Source of the DNA: Pilimelia anulata
GTDB taxonomy: Bacteria > Actinomycetota > Actinomycetes > Mycobacteriales > Micromonosporaceae
DNA length: 64,000 nucleotides
Direction: 5' to 3'
Assembly: GCF_014647895.1 (NCBI RefSeq)
Contig: NZ_BMQB01000010.1
Coordinates: 46,057-110,056 of the forward strand
Shown here: piece after piece, positions 1 through 6,439 of the stretch
Layout of the letters: the number at the start of each line of letters is the position of its first letter
Numbering within the stretch: the first letter of the stretch is position 1
Program-made: the position numbers and the translations under genes
Notes under the pieces: generated by a model
What the model was told of the DNA's origin: nothing
Database searches by the model: none
The model's input: the letters and a program-made list of their open reading frames with translations, nothing else

Positions 1-99
1 AGCCTTAGGGGGTGATGGCGAAAAATTGAATCACCATTGCGATGGCGATAGGTGTGATTTCATAATTTAATGATCAGGCTTGAGTTTCGGTAGGTTGGC
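1..99. promoter_or_regulatory. AT-rich leader of the first small gene
   Basis: This stretch is clearly poorer in GC than the rest of the window. TAGGTT at 91-96 lies only three bases before the ATG at 100, so it could be a -10 element for a leaderless or near-leaderless transcript. A short inverted repeat, GGTGAT (11-16) with ATCACC (30-35), lies further up. No good -35 hexamer is visible, so this is a tentative assignment. Confidence 0.25.
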
Positions 100-417
100 A
101 TGCGCTGGCAACAGCTTGATCTGGGCGAATGGGACACGCGGCCAAATCGCCGATGTGCAGGAATGTTCCGTCAGTCCCGATGGGATATTCCTTTTGATCA
201 ACTCACGTTCACGGTGGCCGAGGGCGATGACGAGTTTTCGGCCGTCCAGCTCCCATCTGGGCGCATCGTTTTATTTGTGAACGTGTTCGGAGCGCCTGTA
301 GCGGGGACTCATGTCTGGATATCCGGGAACGACGTTGAGCCAGAGGAGGCCTTTCAAGAGCTTTACTCTTGCTTTGGTCTCAGTGCGGTTGATGTAGTTT
401 GGCGGCCAGCTTCTTAG
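100..417 (+). CDS. Small orphan protein, 105 aa
   Basis: No family was recognised. The protein is 105 residues, acidic in its second half, with several aromatic residues (WDIPFDQLTFTV near residues 28-39, VDVVWRPAS at the end) and no signal peptide or membrane segment. The size and fold-like alternation would suit a small immunity-type or accessory protein, but that is a guess. The gene is unlike its neighbours in base composition: many codons end in A or T, whereas the rest of the window ends almost only in G or C. This suggests recent acquisition. The start at ATG 100 was chosen because no other in-frame ATG or GTG gives a sensible product; no ribosome binding site is visible. Confidence 0.5.
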   Translation: MRWQQLDLGEWDTRPNRRCAGMFRQSRWDIPFDQLTFTVAEGDDEFSAVQLPSGRIVLFVNVFGAPVAGTHVWISGNDVEPEEAFQELYSCFGLSAVDVVWRPAS

Positions 418-643
418 AAGCGCAGCACGATATGACCACAGTTTAACTCGGTGCCCAGTCCGAGTGTGCGCACGAACGAATTGCGTTTGAGTCGATCTGA
501 TTGCTGTTGAGACGGCATATCTCACGGCCTGATCGGCACATAATCGGGCGACGCACGGAGGCGTGAGTAGCGCCGCAAGTACGGATGCGAAGGCGGCCGC
601 CGACCGGTTCGGTCCAGTGGCACCGGGGGTGCGCAGTTGCTGG

Positions 644-1513
644 TCAGCCGGTCGCTGTCACCCTGGGAAGCAGTTGTTCCGCGATGCGTTCGGTGAATTC
701 GATCGGGTGGCGGTCCGGGAGGAGCTGGATCTCGTCCACCCCCAGCTTCGCGTACGCGTCCACGTCCGCCAGGAACCCGTCCACGTCGGCCAGCACCGGC
801 CGGCTGACCATCACCGTCGGCCGGATCTCCCCGTACTCCCGACCCACCTCCCGGCAGTGCCCCCGCAGCACGTCGAGCTTGTGCGCCACGTCGTCCACGC
901 TCGACCCGAACACGTTGCACGCGTCCCCGTACTGCGCCACCAGCCGCAGTGTCTTGCGCTCCCCGCCGCCCCCGATGACGATCGGGATGCGCCGCCCGCC
1001 CACGGGACCGGGTACGCACAGCGTCTCGGCCAGCTCGTAGTGGCGCCCCGCGAACGGCCCGTTGTCGTCGCTCCACATCTGCCGGCAGATCCGCAGTGTC
1101 TCCTCCAGGCGCTCGAACCGCTCCGCCATCGGGACCACCGGTACGCCGAGGCCGTGCTGTTCGCGTTCGTACCAGGAGGCGCCGATGCCGAAGTAGGCCC
1201 GGCCGCCCGAGAGGGTGTCCACCGTCGTCACGATCTTGGCGAGCAGGCCGGGGTGGCGGTACATCACGCCGGTGACCAGCAGGCCGAGCTGCATCCGGGT
1301 GGTGACGGCGGCGACGTAGCCGAGGGCGGTGTAGCCCTCCAGCATCGGCTGCTCGGCGGGGGCCACCCGCTCCATCTGGAAATAGTGGTCCATCAGGCTG
1401 AACGAGTCGATGCCCGCCTCCTCGGCGATCCGGGCGGTCTCGCGCAGCGTCGGCGCGATGAGCGCCGGGTCGGCCGGCGTGGCGAAGTTCCAGTAGTGCA
1501 GGCCGAGCTTCAT
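644..1513 (-). CDS. LLM-class F420-dependent oxidoreductase
   Basis: A 289-aa TIM-barrel flavin/F420 oxidoreductase of the luciferase-like monooxygenase superfamily (TIGR03560-like subgroup). It begins MKLGLHYWNF, typical of the first strand of the barrel, has DSFSLMDHYFQM in the cofactor-facing region, and the family's GGRAYFGIGASWYEREQHGLG segment around residues 102-122, followed by IPIVIGGGGERKTLRLVAQYGD around 173-194. The length is normal for the family. It should use reduced F420 as hydride donor; the genome makes that cofactor, since cofD, cofE and fbiC lie further along this window. The substrate cannot be read from the sequence. It lies 100 bp downstream of a secreted-protein gene on the same strand. 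Confidence 0.85.
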   Translation of the reverse strand: MKLGLHYWNFATPADPALIAPTLRETARIAEEAGIDSFSLMDHYFQMERVAPAEQPMLEGYTALGYVAAVTTRMQLGLLVTGVMYRHPGLLAKIVTTVDTLSGGRAYFGIGASWYEREQHGLGVPVVPMAERFERLEETLRICRQMWSDDNGPFAGRHYELAETLCVPGPVGGRRIPIVIGGGGERKTLRLVAQYGDACNVFGSSVDDVAHKLDVLRGHCREVGREYGEIRPTVMVSRPVLADVDGFLADVDAYAKLGVDEIQLLPDRHPIEFTERIAEQLLPRVTATG

Positions 1514-1613
1514 CGGGCACCCCCGGTCGGTCCGGCCCCGGCCCGGATGCCAGCGGCCCCCGGCGGTCGGGCGCGAGCCCGGCCACCGAGGGCCACTGTA
1601 GTCGCACTCAGCG

Positions 1614-2195
1614 TCAGTTGACGGCCGCGAAGCCCTCGTCCGGCGCCTCGTCGTAGCCGACGACCGACTCCTCGGCGTCCACGTCGGTGTCGTACGCGGT
1701 CTCGACGCGGTACGACACCCGGGTGGGGGTGCCGATGCAGCGCAGCGGGGCGGTCACGATGTTGGCGCCGCTGTACGAGGCGGTGCCGGTGCACGCCGGG
1801 GTGTCCGAGCCGACCTTGTAGACGTCGGCGTACAGCTCGCCCTCGTCGTCCACGCCGTACTCGATGGCGTAGTCCTCGGTGTTGTCGCCGTTGGTATCGA
1901 GCAGGAACTCGGTGTAGGTCTCGTCGCTCTCCCAGTTCGGGTCGTCGGTGGGGTCGCCGGCACTCGCCGTCGAGTAGCGCAGCTCGATGTTCCCGCCGTT
2001 GCGGGTGCCGTCGGCCCGGACGATGTCGCCGTACGGGGCGTCGACCTCGTCGTCGTCCTCGTCGTAGACGTCGCCCTTCGGGTCGGTGATCGGGGCGGGG
2101 GCGGGGGTCGCCAGGACCGGGGTGGTGGCCAGGCCGAGGCCCAGGGTCGGTACGGCGGCGACGATGAGCAGATTCCGCAGGAAGCGGCGCGACAT
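1614..2195 (-). CDS. Secreted acidic protein of unknown function
   Basis: A 193-aa protein with an N-terminal signal peptide (MSRRFLRNLL, hydrophobic core, then a probable cleavage near ATPVLA-TPAPA at about residue 30). The mature part is very acidic, with a DEDDDEVDAP run near residues 44-53 and the segment LLDTNGDNTEDYAIEYG near 98-114, a D-x-N-x-D-x-x-x-D spacing reminiscent of calcium-binding loops. Two cysteines are present (in TPACTG and LRCIG). A strong ribosome binding site, GGAGG, precedes the ATG at 2195. No family could be named; the similarity to calcium-loop repeats is my inference from residue spacing. Confidence 0.7.
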   Translation of the reverse strand: MSRRFLRNLLIVAAVPTLGLGLATTPVLATPAPAPITDPKGDVYDEDDDEVDAPYGDIVRADGTRNGGNIELRYSTASAGDPTDDPNWESDETYTEFLLDTNGDNTEDYAIEYGVDDEGELYADVYKVGSDTPACTGTASYSGANIVTAPLRCIGTPTRVSYRVETAYDTDVDAEESVVGYDEAPDEGFAAVN

Positions 2196-2296
2196 GTGAG
2201 GTCCTCCACTGTTGGGGTCCCGCCGACCGTACGAAGTGCATCGATGCCTGGCAAGGCGCCGGTACCGCTATCTGCCGGTAGGTCCGAGGTGCGGGA

Positions 2297-3355
2297 TCAT
2301 GCGCGTCCGAGTGCCGGTGTCAGAGCTGCGGCGTATGTCCCACGCGCCGGGATCGCGTACTCCTCGCGCAGCTCGGCGAGCGGGGTGTCGGCCCGGCCGA
2401 GGTGGTCGACGCCGAGGTACAGGTCGGTGTTGGTGGCCGTGCCGCGCAGGAACGCGTCGGCCACCATCGCGCCGCCGGCGGGGTTGCCGGTGATGCCGCG
2501 GGCGCGTTCGCGGGACAGCGGGCGGGCCGCGCCGGCGCCGGCGGGGGCGAGGCCGGGGCCGCCGTTCATCGCGTCGACCATGCCGTGCTCGAACATCAGC
2601 AGGACGATCAGCAGGTTGTGGAAGCCGTACGGGTGCCGGGTGGTGCCGGCGGCGAACGCGCCGACCTCGACCTCGCCGAGCGGCTCGGTGGTGGCGCCGA
2701 TGTACACGTGCAGCCAGTCGTGCAGGGTCAGCGGCAGGGCGACCGCGCCGGGGACGCCGGGCAGCCGCCAGTCGTGCGCGGCGTAGAAGTCGGCGAACGT
2801 CCGGCCGGCGGTGTCGGCGGGCAGGTGGTGCAGGGGCGCGAACTGGGCTGCCAGCTCCGGCGAGGCGAGGGTGCCGTGGATGGCGGCGGGCGGCAGGTGC
2901 ATCGCGAGGAAGCGGGCGTACGCGGGCAGCAGGGCGAGGTCGCGCGGGACCGGGGTGCGGTACGCGTCGAACTCGACGGTGTGCACGAGGGTGAGCGGGA
3001 CCGTGCCGGCGGCCAGCGCGGCGATGACGTCGACGGCGGGCTCGGCGACGTCGAGGTCCGCGGCGGCGGCGGCGATGCGGGCGTGGTCGGCGGCGTCCGG
3101 CTGCTCGGTGAGCACGTTCAGGGCGATCGCCGTACGGATGATCCGGCGGCGGGTCGCGGGGCTCAGCGCGCGGACGGCGGCCGGGTCGGGGCGGCGGTGC
3201 GCGTGGTCGGCGACGCGCGGCGCGCCGGGCAGCGCGGCGGCGACGACGTCGAGGAAGTCGCGCGCGGTGGCGTTCAGTCGATCGGTGCCGCCGGCGGTCG
3301 CGATCGCCGCCGGCAGAGCGGCATCGACTTCGGTGCTGACCAGGGGAAACAACAT
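2297..3355 (-). CDS. COQ4-like zinc-motif protein divergent from the RiPP precursor
   Basis: A 352-aa protein of uncertain family. Its clearest feature is H212-D213-W-L-H216 followed after 11 residues by E228 (LTLHDWLHVYIG...PLGE), which matches the HDxxHx11E zinc-ligand motif of COQ4, the ubiquinone-biosynthesis protein. The hydrophobic helix after it (FHNLLIVLLMFEHGMVD) also fits that helical fold. Residues 1-190 are helical, Ala-rich and unassigned. The start at 3355 was chosen over an ATG at 3397 because GAGGAG sits eight bases upstream of it. It is transcribed away from the precursor gene across 112 bp, so it may share its regulation and could bind a hydrophobic substrate of the pathway. 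Membership of the RiPP locus is inferred from position only. Confidence 0.6.
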   Translation of the reverse strand: MLFPLVSTEVDAALPAAIATAGGTDRLNATARDFLDVVAAALPGAPRVADHAHRRPDPAAVRALSPATRRRIIRTAIALNVLTEQPDAADHARIAAAAADLDVAEPAVDVIAALAAGTVPLTLVHTVEFDAYRTPVPRDLALLPAYARFLAMHLPPAAIHGTLASPELAAQFAPLHHLPADTAGRTFADFYAAHDWRLPGVPGAVALPLTLHDWLHVYIGATTEPLGEVEVGAFAAGTTRHPYGFHNLLIVLLMFEHGMVDAMNGGPGLAPAGAGAARPLSRERARGITGNPAGGAMVADAFLRGTATNTDLYLGVDHLGRADTPLAELREEYAIPARGTYAAALTPALGRA

Positions 3356-3467
3356 TCGTCGGACTCCTCGACTTCGGCCGGGCGGAGCGTTGTTCATAGC
3401 CTAGGGTAGCGGTGTCGTGTCAGAGAGTAATTGCGCGACCACCCACGTCGACTCGCGAGGAGAGAGC
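3356..3467. promoter_or_regulatory. Divergent promoter region of the RiPP locus
   Basis: The 112-bp gap between the COQ4-like gene and the precursor gene must hold promoters for both. On the plus strand TAGGGT (3402-3407) is a fair -10 and would place the start of the message about 55 bases before the precursor ATG. CCTAGG at 3400-3405 is a small palindrome. GAGGAGAGAG at 3457-3466 is the strong ribosome binding site of the precursor. No convincing -35 hexamer was found. Confidence 0.35.
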
Positions 3468-3749
3468 ATGCCGAACAACACCGCGCTGACCCAGAAGGTT
3501 GTCGAGAAGGCCCAGAGCGACGCCGCGTTCCGGAACAAGCTGATCTCGAACCCGAAGGCCACCGTGGAGAGCGAGCTGGGCATCACCATCCCGGCCGACC
3601 TCACCGTCAAGGTCGTCGAGGAGCAGCCCAGCGAGTTCTACATCGTCCTGCCGCCGAAGGAGCAGAGCGGCCAGCTCAGCGACGCGCAGCTCGCGGGAGT
3701 GGCCGGCGGCGACTCGTCGTCGTGGGGCCCGAACTGCACGGCCTGCTGA
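3468..3749 (+). CDS. NHLP-leader lanthipeptide precursor
   Basis: A 93-aa precursor peptide. Residues 1-81 form a nitrile-hydratase-alpha-like leader: DAAFRNKLISNPK near 18-30, then ELGITIPADLTVKVVEE and FYIVLPP, the hallmark order of NHLP leaders. LSDAQLAGVAGG (70-81) ends in the Gly-Gly site cut by C39 peptidase transporters. The core is only DSSSWGPNCTAC (82-93), with Ser83-85, Thr91, Cys90 and Cys93 available for dehydration and lanthionine formation. A peptidase-exporter, a LanM enzyme and tailoring genes follow on the same strand. A start at 3468 is set by GAGGAGAGAG just upstream. Known from the family: such precursors are modified on the core, cleaved after GG and exported. The ring pattern is not predictable from sequence. 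Confidence 0.9.
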   Translation: MPNNTALTQKVVEKAQSDAAFRNKLISNPKATVESELGITIPADLTVKVVEEQPSEFYIVLPPKEQSGQLSDAQLAGVAGGDSSSWGPNCTAC

Positions 3750-3762
3750 CGACCGACCCCGT

Positions 3763-3797
3763 GGATCCGTCGGCCGGGCACCCCGGCCGGCGGATCC
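3763..3797 (+). terminator. Hairpin between precursor and biosynthetic genes (probable attenuator)
   Basis: The 16-nt arms 3763-3778 and 3782-3797 pair perfectly except for one G-U wobble, around a 3-nt loop (CAC). The hairpin begins 13 bases after the precursor stop codon and ends 19 bases before the GTG of the next gene. There is no U-tract. A stable stem here would stop a fraction of transcripts or protect the 3' end of the precursor message, giving much more precursor than enzyme, as is common in RiPP operons. Confidence 0.75.
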
Positions 3798-3816
3798 CCA
3801 CATCCACGGAGCTGAC

Positions 3817-4821
3817 GTGTACGCCCTGGACGCCCTGCTCGAACGCCTCCCCGCCGCCCTCGTCGACGACCCGGCCGCCAAGCGGCTGCGGCTGCTCGGC
3901 GACCGCCTGCCCGACGCGCTGAGCCGCCGGGTCGGGTTGGAGGCGCGGCTCGACGACGATCCCCGGGTGGATCTTCTCCTGCTCGCCGCCGACACCCGCG
4001 AGCTGGACATCCTCGCCGGTGTCGACCCGTCCATCCGGCTGCCCGGCCCGCTGGCCGCCACGCCCGCCTGGCGGGCCGCCGCCCGACTGGCCCGGCGGGC
4101 CCGCTGGCTCGCCGTCGACGGCGCCCCGCTGCCGCCCGGCGTCTGGCTCGAACTCGACACCGACACCGCCGCGCCGGCGCCCGCGCTGTTCACCGCCGCC
4201 GGGCCCGACCCCGACCACGAGGCCGTCGCCGGCTGGGACGCCGCCGGTACCGTCGCCGCCGTCCTCGCCGCCGCCGGCGACGCCGAGCCGCCCGCGGACC
4301 TGGTCGCCGCGCTCGCCCGGGTCGCCGCCGGGCCGCTGCCGGTCCGGCAGGTCGGGGTGTTCGCCAGCCGGCCGCACGCGGGCGTCCGGCTGTTCTGCTG
4401 CCGGCCGCCCGGCACGCCGCTCGCCCCCGCGCTGGCCGCCGCCGGCTGGGAGGGGGACGCCGCCGCCGTCACCGCCTGGACCGCGGTCGCGGAGGAGTAC
4501 GGCGACACCCTGCACGTCGGACTCGACGTCACCCCGATCGGGCCGCTGCCGACGGTCGGGTTGGAGATCGCGGTCGCCGGGGCGGCGCAGCCGCCCGCCG
4601 ACCCCCGCTGGGGGCGGCTGCTCGCGTTGCTGGTCGACCGCGGGCTGGCCACCCCGGCCAAGGCCGCCGCCGTACAGCAGTTGGGGCGGGCGTACGAGCT
4701 GCGGCTGCCGCACCGGCGCCGGTACCGGCAGGGCCTGCACCATCTCAAGATCACCGTGGGTGCCGGCGGGTCGGCGGCCGCGAAGGTGTACTTCGGAGCG
4801 TACGAGGAGGTCGCTGGATGA
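3817..4821 (+). CDS. Unknown protein of the RiPP locus, 334 aa
   Basis: No family was recognised. The 334-aa protein is soluble, Ala-rich and has no signal peptide. Visible segments are LLLLAADTRELDILAG near 47-62, a central VGVFASRPHAGVRLFCCRPPG near 177-197, HVGLDVTPIGPLPTVGLEI near 230-250, and a C-terminal GLHHLKITVGAGG...AKVYFGAYEE near 305-332 that reads as two adjacent strands. It is the first gene after the attenuator hairpin, with GGAG six bases before GTG 3817, and overlaps the next gene by ATGA. It may be a modification enzyme or a partner of the squalene-cyclase-like protein two genes on, but nothing in the sequence identifies a reaction. Confidence 0.75.
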   Translation: MYALDALLERLPAALVDDPAAKRLRLLGDRLPDALSRRVGLEARLDDDPRVDLLLLAADTRELDILAGVDPSIRLPGPLAATPAWRAAARLARRARWLAVDGAPLPPGVWLELDTDTAAPAPALFTAAGPDPDHEAVAGWDAAGTVAAVLAAAGDAEPPADLVAALARVAAGPLPVRQVGVFASRPHAGVRLFCCRPPGTPLAPALAAAGWEGDAAAVTAWTAVAEEYGDTLHVGLDVTPIGPLPTVGLEIAVAGAAQPPADPRWGRLLALLVDRGLATPAKAAAVQQLGRAYELRLPHRRRYRQGLHHLKITVGAGGSAAAKVYFGAYEEVAG

Positions 4822-5330
4822 CGGCGGGAATCGCGCTGCCGCGGCTGGCCGCGGTGCAGGAGGTGGCCGACGTCCCCGCGGGCGCCAGCCACCTCGTCGG
4901 GCTCGGCGAGGGGGCCGACCCCGACCTGCTGCGGCACGCCGTGAAGATCGGTACGGCGGAGTACCCGGACCCGGACGCCCCGGCCGGCGGCCCGTGGACC
5001 AAGTGGCTGGTCTGGCTGGGCGACGCCCGGCCGCCCGGCCCGCCGAGCCACGTCCGGTTCGGCCGGCTGGCCGCGGGCGACCCGGCCGGCATCATCGTCC
5101 CGGCCGCGGGCGGGGGACTGCCCTGGACGGTCACTGTCGACGGCGGCGGCCGGACCATCGTCGCCGACCGGCAGGGCCCGCGCTGGGCCGAGTTCCCGCT
5201 GCACACCGGCGCCCCGGTCGACGACGCCCAGTGGCGGCTCGGCGGCTGGACCGCCGCTGCCCACCACGAGCAGCGGCTGGCCGGCGGGGACCGGCAGCGG
5301 GTGCTGATCGTCCGGGCCGGCAGCCGGTGA
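4818..5330 (+). CDS. Unknown protein of the RiPP locus, 170 aa
   Basis: A 170-aa protein with no recognised family, signal peptide or membrane span. It is rich in Trp and Pro: WTKWLVWLGDARPPGPPSHVRFGR near residues 60-83 and WRLGGWTAAAHHE near 139-151. It contains only one conserved-looking His pair and no cysteine, so it is unlikely to be a metal-thiolate enzyme. It is coupled by ATGA to the gene before and by GTGA to the gene after, which places it firmly inside the pathway. It could be a small subunit or recognition partner of the flanking 334-aa and 370-aa proteins; this is inference from position. Confidence 0.7.
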   Translation: MTAGIALPRLAAVQEVADVPAGASHLVGLGEGADPDLLRHAVKIGTAEYPDPDAPAGGPWTKWLVWLGDARPPGPPSHVRFGRLAAGDPAGIIVPAAGGGLPWTVTVDGGGRTIVADRQGPRWAEFPLHTGAPVDDAQWRLGGWTAAAHHEQRLAGGDRQRVLIVRAGSR

Positions 5331-6439
5331 ACCCGCGGCTGGCCATCGCCGCGGGCGTCGACTACCTGTACCGGACCGCCGCCGGAGGGCGGTGGTCCGC
5401 CTTCCACCTGTACCCCGGGGTCAGCGACGAGTGGGTGACCGCGTACGTCGGTGCCACGCTCGCCGAGGCCGCGGTGCCCGGCGCGGAGCCGCTGGTCGCC
5501 GCCGCCGTGGCCGGGCTGGCCGGGCGGCAGCGGGCGGACGGGCGGTACGGCTTCAACCCCTGCGCGATCGGCGACGGGGACAGCACGGTGTGGGCGCTGC
5601 GGCTGGGCGCGGCGGCGGGGGAGTTCCCCGGCGACCGGGCGGCGGCGGTGGCGGCACTGGCCGGGCACGCGCGGCCGGACGGGGTGGCGACGTACGCCGC
5701 GGACGAGCCGATCCGGACGATCATCGAGGCCGGCCCGGAGCGGTCGATGAAGGGCTGGACGTCGGCCCATGCCTGCGTGACCGCCGCCGCCGCGGGCCTG
5801 GCCGGGAGCGGCCGGACCGCCGCCGGCTCGGCGGCGACCGGGGCCGGCGCGGTCGCTCCCGGCGGCGAGTCGGCCGGGCGGGAGGCCGACGGCGCGGCCG
5901 CGATCGGGGCCCGGGCCGCCGCGGCGCTGGCCGCGCAGCAGCGCGGGGACGGGTCCTGGCCCGCGTACTGGTGGGCCGACCCGGCGTACACCGTCGCGCA
6001 CGCCGCCGAGGCCCTCGCCGGCACCCCGGCCGCCGCCCGCGCGGCGACCTGGGCCGCGGCCCGCCTCACCGCCGCGCCCGAGCGTGCCGACCTCGACCCG
6101 TCCGGCGACCCGCCCGCCGGTCCGCCCGCGGGTGGGAACGGGGCGGCGGAGCCGTTCGGGGTCGCGCTCGCGCTGCGGGCACTGGTCGCCGGCGGCGGGC
6201 CCGAGCCGGCGATCCGGGCCGCCGAGGCCGCGCTCTGCCGGCAGCTCCGGCTCGACGGGAGCTGGCCGGCGTCGGCGGTGCTGCGGGTACCCGACCCGGA
6301 CGACCCCGACCCGGACACCCCCGGCCGCACCCGGTGGGTGCCCGGCGGACGCAAGGAGGGCGCGGTGATCGTCGACCGGACCGCCGCCTTCACCACCGCC
6401 ACCGTCGTCGCCGCGCTGGCCCGGGCGGCCGCTCGATGA
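5327..6439 (+). CDS. Squalene-cyclase-fold (alpha/alpha barrel) protein
   Basis: A 370-aa protein with repeats of the prenyltransferase/squalene-oxidase type. RYGFNPCAIGDGDSTVWALRLGA near residues 73-94 and the later QQRGDGSWPAYWWADPAYTVAHAAEAL near 205-231 and RQLRLDGSWP near 304-313 are typical barrel repeats (xDGSW, DSTxWAL). The DxDD catalytic motif of squalene-hopene cyclases is not clearly present; GDGDST occupies a similar site. Known members of this fold cyclise or bind isoprenoids, but some have other roles. The GTG at 5327 overlaps the preceding stop (GTGA), and the end overlaps the LanM start (ATGA). In a lanthipeptide operon this may act on the peptide, or on an isoprenoid attached to it; neither is shown. 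Confidence 0.7.
   Translation: MNPRLAIAAGVDYLYRTAAGGRWSAFHLYPGVSDEWVTAYVGATLAEAAVPGAEPLVAAAVAGLAGRQRADGRYGFNPCAIGDGDSTVWALRLGAAAGEFPGDRAAAVAALAGHARPDGVATYAADEPIRTIIEAGPERSMKGWTSAHACVTAAAAGLAGSGRTAAGSAATGAGAVAPGGESAGREADGAAAIGARAAAALAAQQRGDGSWPAYWWADPAYTVAHAAEALAGTPAAARAATWAAARLTAAPERADLDPSGDPPAGPPAGGNGAAEPFGVALALRALVAGGGPEPAIRAAEAALCRQLRLDGSWPASAVLRVPDPDDPDPDTPGRTRWVPGGRKEGAVIVDRTAAFTTATVVAALARAAAR

Noticed and set aside
80..280. A 66-codon frame overlapping the first small gene
   Set aside because: It is shorter, has no ribosome binding site, and overlaps the better 105-aa frame.
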